DNA of 64,000 nt from Bradysia coprophila (lineage: Eukaryota; Arthropoda; Insecta; Diptera; Sciaridae): contig NW_023503372.1 of NCBI RefSeq assembly GCF_014529535.1, positions 3,638,988 to 3,702,987 on the forward strand. The letters run 5' to 3'. Position 1 is the stretch's first letter, and each line of letters opens with the position of its first letter. This document shows positions 23,886 to 35,606 of this stretch, piece after piece. The notes beneath the pieces are model-generated. The model ran no database searches and was not told the DNA's origin. It saw only the letters and a program-made list of their open reading frames with translations. A program made the position numbers and the translations under genes.

Positions 23886-24230
23886 TTATCTCAATTTAAG
23901 CGTAATGTACAGCACAAAAAACACTCCCAGCACAAACAGAAACATGTAGCACATATACTTCTGATGACCGTTCTTGCCTAATCGAATCACTCGAGACATG
24001 GTGGTCGACAGAAATCCACCAGTCCTGTCCATATCATCGTCGATGCCACGCAATAATTTGTCCTGATAACGAACCTCATTGCCAATGTCGATGGTTAGTG
24101 ATTTTAATGCACCGATTTTGCCTTGAAGCTCTTCAGCCAATCGTTCGTTTTCCTCTTCCAGAACATCATTACTCCCACCAGCAGATCCCTGTGGTATCGG
24201 TTGGTAATTGTACCCTTGCGATCTTCGCAT
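23886..24230 (-). CDS. Bet1: Bet1 Golgi SNARE
   Basis: Single-exon gene of 114 residues (human BET1 is 118). The start at MRRSQGYNYQPIPQG matches the MRR... start of BET1. The open frame continues upstream only through a GTG, so this ATG is chosen. The block EEENERLAEELQGKIGALKS begins the SNARE helix, with heptad hydrophobics through NEVRYQDKLLRGIDDDMD (central-layer Gln, a Qc-SNARE). It ends with a tail anchor (YMCYMFLFVLGVFFVLYIT) and a short luminal LKLR. It acts in ER-to-Golgi and intra-Golgi fusion with syntaxin 5, membrin and Sec22. It is convergent with TMEM19. Confidence 0.93.
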   Translation of the reverse strand: MRRSQGYNYQPIPQGSAGGSNDVLEEENERLAEELQGKIGALKSLTIDIGNEVRYQDKLLRGIDDDMDRTGGFLSTTMSRVIRLGKNGHQKYMCYMFLFVLGVFFVLYITLKLR

Positions 24231-25284
24231 ATTTGTGTTGAATGCCACCTTGACGGTTTTTGGTGTTCGGTTTATTTTTTATGGTATTGCGAGGCTCTTG
24301 CGTCCTATTAGTTTACAGCCGAAAATTTTGAATCAAATAAAATATCAACAAATTGGTGTCTTCGTGTCAAAATAATGTCTAAATATTTTAAGGCTATGTG
24401 CGCTATGTGGTTTGACAGTTTTGACAGCTGCAAGGAGTGAAACGAGTGCGTTCAATGTGATATGAAAATGACTAGTCAGAAAAGAAAAAGCGCGGTTTTC
24501 AAAAGTGGGTTTTCATGTAAATCGAAGCTCAAGGCATTGCCAAAATAATTTCGAGGTAGCATTAGAAAGCTGAGACAGAGTACTGTATGAGCAGACGTTT
24601 TTTTTTATATTGAATTGAAAGTTATTTTAGCAAAGCTACAGCACCCTCCAAAGTTCAACTGTTTCAGTATAAAATCTTCATTTTTTTAAAGTGATGTAAG
24701 TAAAGTGAAACAGGTAAGAAACTTGCAATTTTCAGATTTCGATCACTTCCCACTGACGACTCCGGAATATTTTGATTTCAGTGGTTTTGGATTCTAGCGT
24801 TCAATTCCTATCGAGGCACAAAAAAATGATTTCAATAAAAAATCGGTCCGATTTCGGTAGGCTGTTTTTCAAAAGAATCCCTCTCACCGTTAAAAAAATA
24901 CAACAAAAACTGATCTCTCTTTACATTATTCAGGGACAATATCCCCTTCGTTGCAAAAAAAAGGCTCAGGGCTGTTTGGTTATATTTGATTTTTCAAAAA
25001 ATCCCGCTGAGTAAATGGAATGAACGTGATGTGCAGATTAAGCTTTAATCTCATCTACTTCCAATTTTTGGATGCAAGCACACCACGAACTTTACGAAAT
25101 CATCCGTTGCCGAAGCGTAACTTTAAAAATATCGGATGTATTTGTCCATTGGAACAGCTGTTATAATGTCAACAGTAAACATTCAACCGTGCTTGAATAA
25201 CTTATGATTTGTGACTGACACTTGAGGCAACGCACTGACAGTGCGTTGCTTGAGTCGAAATCAATTTCTTAATTGGTGTATTCG
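24231..25284. other. Intergenic, contains a reversed dispersed repeat and a small palindrome
   Basis: Segment 24700-24890 is a diverged reverse copy of the 4785 / 17525 repeat (TCCGATTTCGGTAGGCTG, TTTTTCAAAAGAATCCCTCT). At 25226-25252 there is a near-perfect palindrome, GCAACGCACTG then CAGTGCGTTGC, resembling two abutted ends of the AACGCACTTCAAG MITE family. Confidence 0.5.
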
Positions 25285-26054
25285 ATGATAATGCACAAAA
25301 TCCACAAAGTACTTCGAATTAGTGCCATAGCAACGTTGGGAACTCAATCCGGTGCTCGCAACATGACTGATCATAATTTATCAACTGAGGTTGAACAAGC
25401 GTTTTTAAAGCAAAACATCCTGAAAGTCGTTCCAAAAAAGATCCTCCATGTAAGCTCTGATTTGACCGAATAGTGATCTCCTCATCAATCTTGTTCAAGA
25501 TCAAGTGCGCACTTCTATGATTTATTGCTACTATCTCAGGTTACATATCAACGTGATATTACAGTCGGGCTGGGTAACGAACTAGGAATATCTCAAGTTA
25601 AAGAAAAACCACAAGTGACATGGGAAGCAAAGGAAAGTACTTATTATACACTTATGTTGATTGATCCAGATGCACTGTCACGCCGGTTTCCGATACTGAG
25701 TGAGGTACGACACTGGCTCGTTATGAATATTCCCGGATCAGCTGTAGAGAACGGTGATGAAGTTATCGAATATAGAGGCTCTGGAGCGTCCAGATTCACG
25801 GGTCTTCATCGATACATCTTCTTGGTTTATAAACAACCGAATGGCATAATTACTCACAATGAACCACATACATCAAATGCGTAGGTTTCATGCAATAAAT
25901 GTGCGAAGATCAACTAAACATGTTTGCATTGAACATTTAATCTTGTAGGAGCATAATCCATAGACTGCGTACGTCAGCGTCGAAACTTGCCAAGAAATAC
26001 AATTTGGGTGATCCAGAATTCGGGAATTTCTTTGAAGCTCAATATGGAACGTAA
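25285..26054 (+). CDS. Phosphatidylethanolamine-binding protein (PEBP) family
   Basis: Exons 25285-25449, 25540-25880 and 25949-26054 give 203 residues. The anion-pocket signature is LMLIDPDALSRRFP (residues 93-106; the family usually has DPDAPSR). HWLVMNIPG and the GLHRYIFLVYKQ block follow. The ending KKYNLGDPEFGNFFEAQYGT is typical of insect PEBPs. The N-terminal extension of about 50 residues has a modest hydrophobic and basic start and could be a signal or organelle-targeting leader; other nearby ATGs (25291) would change it little. PEBP/RKIP proteins bind phospholipids or nucleotides and regulate kinases; in insects many are odorant- or immunity-linked. The Ala100-Leu101 of the signature (usual A-P) is a small departure. 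Confidence 0.9.
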
Positions 26055-27318
26055 AATTTTTGGACAAATATGGAAATTGATACACTTTTCGTGCCGACAC
26101 GTAGAAAAGAAGCACAAGATAAATAAGATTATTTTTGGTTTACACCAAAGGAAACGAATACAGTTTTTATAGTATTGTAGACAGTTGGTTTGTTTATGCG
26201 ATCCTTAGAATACCAATGACTTTGAGCGTTTCAAAATCAAATCATGAAAACAGCTAACAAATCTCAATGGGAACCAAGTGGTACCTTTTGTCCGATTTTT
26301 TTAAATCAAGATTATAATTTCTAAAAATTGGAATTTCGTTGATTTTTTGACCTGAACCGGCTTTGACCTGAAGAGGCTTTGACATGAACTGGTTCTTGCC
26401 TGATTCAGTCAATTTTGACCTGCCTTGATTTTACCTAAAACTCCACCACAGTGATCAGTTCTAACCTAGGACTCGAGATTAAGAAAAATTCTCGAATTAA
26501 GAATTTCGGAAATGTTAAAAAATATAAGTTCTAAGAAAATCACCAAAAAAAATCGCTGATTTGACACGGTGTCCCTTAACAAAAATAAAGTTTTTCTGGA
26601 GGTTACCCAAAAAAATTACTTCTGATTCGAGTTCTAGGACCTAAAAGGAGTTGAAAACCGCTTTGCTCAGTCTTCAGCTTTATCCTTCACCATAGTCGAC
26701 TTGTGAAAAAAGCGACATTTCCCATACATTTTCAAGATTCTTCAGAAAATTATGAAACAGAACTGTTGCCTACCTACGTTTTTTTATATTTTTTTATCGA
26801 TAAACGACGTTATTCTGAGCAAAAAATTGTTCTACGGCATGTCTCTAAAAAATTTTAATTTAAGGTCTAATGGTTCCGACCCAGTATGGGCATACAGGGT
26901 ATCACTCACAAAAATAGAGAAAATTAAAGTTTTGACAAGTTTTGTTTAGTAAATTCGAAAGATAACCCTTAGGCCATCACCGAATAGTTTACCCATATCC
27001 ACACTTGCCGTTCTGTTGACCTGTCCAAAATTGCTTCAAAGTTAACACAATTTAACAAAAAGATGATTGTAAGGGTCACGAAATCAGCACGGTAAGTTGA
27101 AGGCGTCCTCGTTTTTCGTTGATTTTCAAAGTTCATAGAAGTTATGTGTCACGCCATCACTTCATATCAAAATCTTCTGTGAATAACGCAATATTGGTGC
27201 GGTTTTTCAGTGAACCAGTCATTTTTATTTGAAGAAATAGATTTTCTTTCCAAAAGCGAAAATAAATATTTTCGAAATATTTTATGTGAAAAGACAGAAA
27301 GCATGAACATGTTGCCGT
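26055..27318. other. Intergenic region, no gene
   Basis: At 26345-26440 there is a run of GACCTGAA-like words (GACCTGAACCGG, GACCTGAAGAGG) also found in the 46875-47225 foldback. From about 27115 to 27318 the sequence is the distal flank of the inverted duplication and matches 33950-34160 in reverse. Confidence 0.5.
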
Positions 27319-29640
27319 TTACATATCACGAACGTGAACTAAAACTTCGTACGATCGATAATTAAGCTCTTGGCCTCTAAATGGCACATACAAAACACCA
27401 TGCGACTGATGAACTTTACCGGGAATTCTGTATCCATGATGCATAGTCCGGCCGAAATACAAATTTTCGTATTCGACCGTACAGCCCGCAATCACTGCAT
27501 TTTCAGGTACTTCTCCATCCATGCCTTGTTCCCATCGATATGTCCCAGGATCCATGCGTACAAAGTCGAACTCGGTGACTTGTACTTCGTGTCCTCCATA
27601 TGACACAAATGCTTCACACTGTTGTCGACATACTATTTTAGCTGGTAGTAGATCGCCATGAGACCAAGCTCTTCCTAAATATGTTTTGTAATTGTGGTCG
27701 TCGCAGCCTATGAAAATTGCGTCTGACGGAGCACCACTGCCAGTGTACGCTGCAATAGAAATGATTTTTAATTGAAAGTACGATTGATTTCGGTTCCTCG
27801 ACTGAACTTACGATTTTTCACATTTTCTGCGACTAGGATGTCAAATTCAGGACGTGTGTAAATGTCATGATCGACCATAGGTAGAGTCATTGTACCATTC
27901 ATATATGCTCGTCCGAGAAAACTACTGTCACCGTGTCGTCGTGCGATGAACACTGGTTCCGAATACTTTAACGAAATTGGTACGGCACCAAGTGGAATCT
28001 CACCATTCACACATTTACGCCATTTGTATCCGGTGCCGCATAAAATTTCTGTTTTCGCCTAAAATTTCATTTGAACTTTTATGGATGATGAAACTAATTG
28101 AGCTTGTGAATCATCTTACGTCTGAGTCGACGTTGCGGTTAATGTAGTGGCTCGCAACTTGAGGCTCTTTACCTTCTTTGCAACAACGATAAATGAAAAT
28201 CCTATTCAAACCTGTATAGAAGGCGCTCGCCGGTCGATTAATTTCTTCTACTGCATTATGTTCAGTCCAAACGGCGTCTGACAAAGGAAGTAAATTTCAG
28301 TTCACTTGATGCAAATATATGCTCCAGCTCCATACAATACCTTGAAACGTGCACCATTTCCTTCTGACTGTTGTGACCGCATTCCTGATATCTGCCCGAA
28401 TTCGGTCGACTTCAGCGGTAAAGTAGAAATCTCTCTGAATTGCAAGACATTTGTCGAATTCTTCTTCAGTTAGTGATTCCAAACGCAACAGTTTTTCAGT
28501 GCCGTCGAGGATTTTTCGTTGATTTTCTGCTGTTATTTCGAGACCAGCGGCAGCACAATGAGCTCGAGACAGCCTAATCATTGCCTCAAATAAGTCAACT
28601 TCAGTGCAGTTGATTGCATCCAATTTGAAAACTGACTTCAGCTCATCGATACTGATCGTCTCGAAATCTTCGGAAGCGAAAAACTTCAACGGTTGGAATC
28701 GAATGTACTGTTTGCACTTGTTGAGGAGATCCGACGAAGCGGAAAAGAAGAGTTGATGGAAAATCCAAGGAACGGTTGACACACTCAAATTCTCATCGAA
28801 ATATTGCAAACATTTTGATTCGATTCCCGTCAGACCGAAGTAGTTGGATTTTTGGAAAATGTCGATAACATTGTCCTCGCTCAGACTGATTCTGTCCGTG
28901 TAGATGTAGAGTAAAATTTCCATGAAATTTTCCCTACTTATGCCATCCACTGTGATAATGTCTGACGGAGGAAATGTTTCATTTCCGAATACTATTTTGT
29001 GTAGAACTGGACTGGCCAATGCAACGATCAGTTTGTGTGCCGGTATTTCCTCATTGGTGTCTTCAATAACGAACAAAAGATCTGAACAAATTTTGTTGCC
29101 GACGAGATGTTTCAAGCGCGCACTCAGTGTCTCATTGTACTTAATGTCAATAGAAGAAGCATCCATGACTTGATTCATAATGGCGCGGTGAACTACCAGC
29201 AAGTTGATGTTTTTCTACGATTTTTATGCAAAAGAAGTGAAGTTTTCAAATCGTTCACAGCACTACAACTAATCTCACTGAATGCTGAAAGTATATTTCA
29301 GTAAACTGAGTCAACACAAAAAAAATGAACAAAAATTCACCGTTCCACATTCGACGATTTACAAATTATTGCGAGATGATCATCGTTTATTGATGTTGAT
29401 CACTGTAGTTGGACAGCACAATTTTCAACTATATAGATTTTGATATGGTCTCAGTTCTGTATTCCGTTTAGTTGGTGTCATAGACTGTGAAGGTGATAAT
29501 GCTGACAATGACAAACTTTTGTTTCTGAGTTGAAATCACACTCAAGACCCTCTAAGAGATTTGTTTACAAACTCTTTTAGAGAACCAAATCGTAATGTCA
29601 CCAAACTTTGCTGTCCATATAGTCAGAAATTCATCTGAGC
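27115..29640 (-). repeat. Left arm of a 2.5-kb inverted duplication carrying a gene
   Basis: The whole arm, including the BTB-BACK-DM9 gene, about 450 bases upstream and about 200 bases downstream, is matched in reverse by 31655-34160. Upstream flanks still align, for example TTTGTAAATCGTCGAATGTG at 31919 with its complement near 29341. The arms are clearly diverged but easily alignable. Confidence 0.85.
27319..29178 (-). CDS. BTB-BACK-DM9 (DUF3421) protein, copy A
   Basis: Exons 28341-29178, 28120-28277, 27812-28058 and 27319-27749 give 557 residues. I use the ATG at 29178 (MNQVMDASS); the open frame upstream has no other ATG. Residues 15-125 form a BTB/POZ domain (DLLFVIEDTNEEIPAHKLIVALASPV, then FMEILLYIYTD). 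A BACK-like helical region follows (about 130-270), all in exon 1. Exons 3 and 4 encode DM9/DUF3421 repeats: VNGEIPLGAVPIS..EPVFIARR, and MNGEVPENAVIAGC..ENLYFGRTMHHG..IPGKVH, ending YEVLVHVRDM. BTB-BACK proteins commonly recruit Cul3; DM9 proteins such as Anopheles PRS1 and an oyster lectin bind sugars or pathogens. The role of the fusion is inferred only. Exon 3 is 15 bases longer than in copy B. Confidence 0.85.
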
Positions 29641-29975
29641 TGCATGTTAGCGAAACATCGTATAGATTCGAATTTCTTAAAGTGTTGGAACAGATGAGTG
29701 TCTTTAAATTTTGAGTAGTATGTTAGTAGACATTAAAGTCGCTCGATTTTTGAAATATTTCTAGTTGTGCTTCTGGACCCAGCTGATCCCACTCAGAAAA
29801 CCCCCAGAACATTTTAGGGCCAAAAAAAATTTAATGTTCTATGCTTTGTCCAAGACTATTTTTTAGAAATTTTTTGAGTATCAGAAAGTGTCGGTAGTTT
29901 GTTGTTACTCCTAATCAAAAGATTGAGTAAATTTTTTCATTTTTCCTTTTAATATTCAACGTAAGGTTAAAGGAA

Positions 29976-30586
29976 TAAGGTAAAGGATCGCGGTTCGACA
30001 AGAATTTTGAAAATCTGAGTTTCAACTCGATTGTTTCCGTTTCTTGGAAGAAATATGCGGAAATATTTTTAGACTATGGGAACAATTAATTTTCTACGAA
30101 ACTAGCCTAATTATGTTAATTTTAATGTTAATTTCAGTTAATTAATAAGGTTTTATTTGAATTCCGGCTTCGACATTTTGGATTGCGGTTCGACAGTATG
30201 CCAAAAATCGCGGTTCGACACGACATGTTGTTAGAGGTTTAAAAACAAAATTGAAAATCACAAATTGGTATTAAAAATGCTAGTACTGTGATTCTTAAGT
30301 TCTTATGTTAATTAGTTGTTGAACAATCTTCAGCCAAAAATCACGAAAATTCATGCGAAAAAGTCACTGTTTCTTGTGTCAACATTTCGGACTATTTAAA
30401 ATATGAAAACACATTCAATTTTAATTAGATTTTACTGATTCACTTCGAAAAACATTTAAATTAATTAGAAAAATTAGATTTTCCGCTAAATTATTTGGTT
30501 TTGACTCACACATACTAAAGATGCTGAACACGAAGTGTCGGAAAACGAACCGTTTTTGACATGTCGAACCGCGATACTTTACCTTA
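29976..30586. mobile_element. 611-bp TA-flanked MITE with CGGTTCGAC repeats
   Basis: The ends are inverted over 25 bp with one mismatch: TAAGGTAAAGGATCGCGG at the left and CGCGATACTTTACCTTA at the right. The terminal TA on each side would fit a TA target duplication (Tc1/mariner type). GCGGTTCGAC recurs internally near 30184 and 30211. It is non-coding. It sits in the spacer between the two duplication arms. Confidence 0.75.
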
Positions 30587-31654
30587 CAACAAAACAAAAA
30601 AAAATAACAAAAATTCGATCAAAACCAAATTTTCCGGAGTAAAAGAAAACTCGAGAAAGATCTAAAATTGTCCTCATTTTCGGCCCGAAGCATGAAAATA
30701 ACTATGGAGTTTTTGTTTTTGAACCAAGCGAGGAACGGTTTTGCATATGGATGGTTCCACAATCAGAATTAAAAATAAGGAGTTTGAGGGGTTAAGGAAG
30801 TTTCAGGAGGATTTTTGAAAATCAAGGAGATTTAAGGAATAAAGAAGGAGTCTTAATCTAGCAATAATAATAATTGATAATTGATAATAATAATAATAAT
30901 AGATGATATTGGGTCATTTTATGACATTCAAGGATGTAGAATTTCTCACCAGACTCATCAATCGTTTATTAATTGTAACGTCAGCGAATGAGTAAATTTT
31001 GGTTGGAAAATCCGGTGTGTCGACTTCCTATCATCTAACATGAGCAAAGCAAAAAATTTTTTATGGTAATAACAAAAATTTATATCACATTTTTTTTGTG
31101 ACACATACTGTGACATCACAAAATATTTGTCATATCTCAAATTTTCAATACCGTCTCTAGCTAGTATTTGTAGAATACAAAGAAATAAGGTGTGAATTTG
31201 ACACATAGCTAAGAGTTTGCTTGCTGAACTCATTCATTGCTTTTTGTGATGTCACAAAATATTTTGTGACATCGCCGACATCACATAAATTCATATCACA
31301 AAAAATTGTACAGTCTTAAAAGGGGTGTATTTTGAGCGCCATCATGAAATCAATCGGCCACATGGTTCGGAAGATATTGTCGAAAAACTAAGAGGCTTCT
31401 AGAGAATACGACGAAGAAAGCTATTTCACTGAAATTTATGTCAAGCGAGCTCAAAATTCATAACTTTAGGGATATCAAAATCAGTAGTTCAGTAGTTTCT
31501 GAAATATCGGAGACATGCCCGTGATGTTGCCTTCGATATGTTCTAACACTTCAGGACATTCTTCATGTAAAGAAATGGTCCTTTGCCAAAGCCTAATGTA
31601 AAAAACACACAGAAAAATTCCTTTTTACGGCGTTCCGCTTTCGTTGTTACTCAG
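30587..31654. other. Spacer of the inverted duplication
   Basis: It contains a short ATT/AAT microsatellite (about 30863-30902) and a fragment of the 14.4-kb foldback family at 30655-30712 (CTCATTTTCGGCCCGAAGCA). An inverted repeat at about 31075-31305 has GTGACATCACAAAATATT on one side and AATATTTTGTGACATC on the other. A right-end fragment of the 19898 MITE family lies at about 31480-31530. Confidence 0.55.
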
Positions 31655-34160
31655 CCGAATTTCTGACTACATGGACAGCAAAGTTTGGTGATATTACGAT
31701 ATCGTTCTCTTTTCGTTCTTTTGTTTGTAAACAAAAACTCTTAGAGTGTGATTTCATCTCAGAAACAAAAGCTTGTCCATATCACCTTCACAATCTATGA
31801 CATCATATTGTTCTCAACAAAACGGAATACAGAACTGAGACCGTATCAAAATCTATAGTTAAAAATTGTGCTTTCCAACACTGATTAACATCGATAAACG
31901 ATGATCATCTCGCAATAATTTGTAAATCGTCGAATGTGGAACGGTGATTTTTTGTTCATTTTTTTGTGTTGACTCAGTTTACTGAAATATATTTTCAGCA
32001 TTCAGTGATATTAGTTTAGCGCTTCAAATAATCTGAAATTCTTTTGCATAAAAATCGTAGAAAAAAAAATCAATTTGCCAGTTCACCGCGCCATTATGAA
32101 TCAAGTCATGGATGCTTCTTCTATTGACATTAAGTACAATGAGACACTGAGTGCGCGCTTGGAACATCTCGTCGGCAACACATTTTGTTCTGATCTTTTG
32201 TTCGTTATTAATGAGACCAAAGAGGAAATACCGGCACACAAACTGATCGTTGCATTGGCCAGTCCAGTTCTACACAAAATAGTATTCGGAAATGAAACAT
32301 TTCCTCCGTCAGACATTATCACAGTGGATGGCATAAGTAGGGAAAATTTCATGGAAATTCTACTCTACATCTACACGGACAGAATCAATCTGAACGAGGA
32401 GAATGTTATCGACATTTTCCAAAAATCCAACTACTTCGGTCTGACGGGAATCGAATCACAATGTTTAGAATATTTGGAGATGCATTTGTGTGTGTCAACC
32501 GTTCCATGGATTTACCATCAACTCTTCTATTCCGCTGCGACGGATCTCCTCAATAAGTGCCTACAATACATTCGAATCCAGCCGTTGGAGTTTTTCGCCT
32601 CCGAAGATTTCGAGAAGATCAGTATCGATGAGCTGAAGTCAGTTTTCAAATTGGATGCCATTGACTGCACTGAGGTTGACTTGTTCGATGCAATGATTAG
32701 GCTATCCCGAGCTCATTGTGTTGCCACTGGTCGCGAAATAACCGCAGAAAATCAACGAGAAATCCTCAACGGCACTGAAAAACTGTTGCGTTTGGAATCA
32801 CTAACTGAAAAGGAATTCGATAAATGTCTTGCAATTCAGAGAGATTTCTACTTTACCGCTGAAGTCGACCGAATTCGGGCAGATATCAGGAATGCGGTCA
32901 CAACAGTCCGAAGGAAATGGTGCACGTTTCAAGGTATTGTATGCGTTACAATGTATGAAGCAAATATTTGCATCGAGCGAACTGAAATTTACTTCCTTTG
33001 TCAGACGCAGTTTGGACTGAAGTGGATGATTTAGAAGAAATTGAACTTCCGGCGAGCGCCTTCTACACAGGTTCGAATATGATTTTCATTTATCTTTATT
33101 GCAAAGAAGGGGAAGAGCCTCAAGCTGCGGGCCACTATATTAACCCCGCCGCCGACTCAGACGTAAGATGATTCGCTAGCTCAATTAGTTTCATCATCCA
33201 TAAAAGAACAAATGAAATTTTAGGCGAAAACAGAAATTTTATGCGGCAGTGGATACAAATGGCGTAAATGTGTGAATGGTGAGATTCCACTTGGTGCCGT
33301 GTCAATTTCGTTTACAGAACCAGTGTTCATCGCACGAGGATACGGTGACAATAATTCTATCGGACTAGCGTGTATGGATGGTACGATGAGAGTATATGAA
33401 TATATGAACACGTGTCCTGAATTTGACATCCTAGTCGCAGAAAATGTGAAAAATCGTAAGTTCAGTCGAGGAACCGAAATCAATCCTACTTTCAATTAAA
33501 AATCATTTCTATTGCAGCGTACACTGGCAGTGGTGCTCCGTCAGACGGAATTTTCATAGGCTACGACGACCACAATTACAAAACATATTTGGGAAGAGCT
33601 TGGTATCAAGGCGATCTACTGCCAGCTAAAATAATATTTCGACAACAGCGTGAAGCGTATGTGTCGTATGGTGGACACGAAGTAGAAGTCACCGATTTCG
33701 ACTTTGTGCGCATGGATCCTGGGACATACGGATGGGAACAAGGCATGAATGGAGAAGTACCTGAAAATGCAGTTATTGCGGGCTGCACGGTCGAAAACGA
33801 AAATTTGTTTTTCGGTCGAACTATGCATCATGGAAACTATATTCCCGGTAAGGTTCATCGGTCGCATGGTGTATTGTATGTTTCATTTAGAGGTCAAGAG
33901 ATTAATTTTCGATCGTACGAAGTTTTAGTTCACCTTCGTGATATGTAAACGGCAACATGTTCATGCTTTCTGTGTTAAAATCGTCTTTGCACATAAAATG
34001 TTTCGAAAAAGTTGATTTCCGTTTTTGAATTAAAAAATCTATTTATTCAAAATGACTGGTTCATTGAAAATACGCATCAGATACTGCATTGTTCATAGAA
34101 GGACTTGATATGGTGTGATGGAGTGAAATCCTCACTTATAACTTCTATGAACTTTGACAA
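31655..34160 (+). repeat. Right arm of the inverted duplication
   Basis: Reverse counterpart of 27115-29640. The two genes inside are head to head, with starts 2.9 kb apart. Confidence 0.85.
32096..33948 (+). CDS. BTB-BACK-DM9 (DUF3421) protein, copy B
   Basis: Exons 32096-32933, 33005-33162, 33224-33455 and 33518-33948 give 552 residues; exons 1, 2 and 4 have exactly the lengths of copy A. The domain order is the same: BTB (DLLFVINETKEEIPAHKLIV), BACK (through TAENQREILNGTEKLLRLES), a linker with DAVWTEVDDLEEIELPASAF, then DM9 units (VNGEIPLGAVSIS..EPVFIARGYG; MNGEVPENAVIAGC..NLFFGRTMHHG; IPGKVHRSHGVLYV). Differences from copy A are mostly conservative and concentrated in the linker and first DM9, and the frame is intact. 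Both copies therefore look functional. There is no signal peptide, so the lectin-like part would face the cytosol, unless transcripts differ from this model. Confidence 0.85.
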
Positions 34161-35110
34161 TTAAGAGTGATATCGCCAAATCTTCAGGTGATTTTTTAAC
34201 TTTGGAAACAAGCGGTCTCCGATTTTAATGAGTGATAGCTCGTTGGATTCGTCTTTCAATTCTAGGAAACACGTGTCTTTCACTTTTTCTTTAAAAAAAT
34301 TGTTTTCTTTGAAAAGCGCTCAAAAGTGAAGACATGTCAGAGGGTACCGAAAACAGTTTTTCGGCAATAACTCAAGAAAAAATTATTTTAAACTGTTGTA
34401 ATGTTGTACGATTGTCGGCCTTGAAAAGACCTACAGGTGGAGTATAAGCACCGCTTGGTGCTAGTTGATCCACTAGAGTTATGACTAGAAATATAGTGAA
34501 TGTTCGGAGAGTCCGCCTTTTCTGCAGCTGCAGACTTTCCATTTTGAATTTCGACCGCACTTACGGCGTGAATTCATATCTGATGAAAACCACAAAGATC
34601 TTATAATGCAACTTAGCGTGATAATGTTCGAAAACTGGGTACCTGGTGTAAGAGAATACAATCGACTTAGTTCTCAAATACGGCAACTTCGGAACCTGGA
34701 CGCAAAGCTGAAGTCCTTTTATTTTTATTAACTGAGAATGATGATTATTCCACCCAACGATGTTAAAATAAAATTAAAAAAAAGGAGTTTTGTCTCGATA
34801 TAAATTTGAGACTGAAGTCATCCAAAAATCAACTACATTACTCTCCCAGCCAAGTTACACCAGCCACAGTACTCCGGAATGGAGCTTCCCGATACTTGTC
34901 GAGAACAGCACTCGCTCAAAGCGTCTACCAGTCTCCGACCTATGGTTCTCCGTTCTCCCTGTGTTAAAACGTTGTAGACATGCCGTCTCATGTCACAATT
35001 ACACATCTAGTGACTAATTAAACACTTTGCACTCGATGTCCGCATCCTAAGTTAGCATTTAAGTTAGGAAATACGTTTTTCCTAAACAAAGTCAGAAATT
35101 AGTTGGGAAA
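34161..35110. other. Intergenic, no gene seen
   Basis: Short chance frames only. No inverted repeat that I could align. Confidence 0.4.
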
Positions 35111-35117
35111 TAGTATT

Positions 35118-35230
35118 TTTCGTACCAAGGCAGGAAATGACGATTTTTTCAGCACCAGTCCTAAGTTTTTAGAAAATTAGGACGTGTGCTGAAAAAATCC
35201 ATTTCCTGTCGAGGTACGAACAACGTTTTG
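35118..35230. repeat. Foldback hairpin
   Basis: TTCGTACCAAGGCAGGAAAT on the left is answered by ATTTCCTGTCGAGGTACGAA on the right. Inner arms GATTTTTTCAGCAC / GTGCTGAAAAAATC meet near 35175. Confidence 0.65.
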
Positions 35231-35606
35231 TGCATCGGACAACTGAAATAGACAAAACACATCAATTTACTTGAAAACATACACACTTCACATTCACCAT
35301 ATTAAATTTAATCAATCGTATAGTCATAGAAAAATTCATGTAGGGTACGGACCCCAGTATTCGGCATAGTTTAGAATATCGGCCATCTATTGTTTAGAAC
35401 AATGAAACCCAATGAAACCCATTGTTGTGGCCGATATTCTAAACTATGCCGAATACTGGGGTCCGTACCCTAATTCTTTTCCCGCACTATAAATCGTAAA
35501 GAAATGAAGTTTTTTCCCGCACGATATATAGTTCGGGAAAAACTGACATTTCTTAATGAAAAATCATGGCAAAATAGGTCGTATTTCAGTTGTCGGATGC
35601 ACAAAA
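35226..35606. mobile_element. MITE with 25-bp ends, carrying a nested palindrome
   Basis: TTTTGTGCATCGGACAACTG at 35226 is inverted, with one difference, at 35582-35606. A separate near-perfect palindrome is inserted at 35341-35472. The rest contains TTTTCCCGCAC words on both sides of the insertion. Confidence 0.65.
35341..35472. mobile_element. 132-bp element with 45-bp perfect inverted ends
   Basis: TAGGGTACGGACCCCAGTAT and the following 25 bases are repeated exactly in reverse at the right end, which finishes ...GGGGTCCGTACCCTA. The terminal TA may be the target duplication. The loop AACAATGAAACCCAATGAAA and its partner CCCATTGTT add a further small stem. The lack of mismatches between the arms suggests recent arrival or gene conversion. 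Confidence 0.8.

Noticed and set aside
28922-29304. Plus-strand frames over BTB exon 1, also mirrored at 32101-32352
   Set aside because: Antisense shadows of the two BTB-BACK-DM9 genes.
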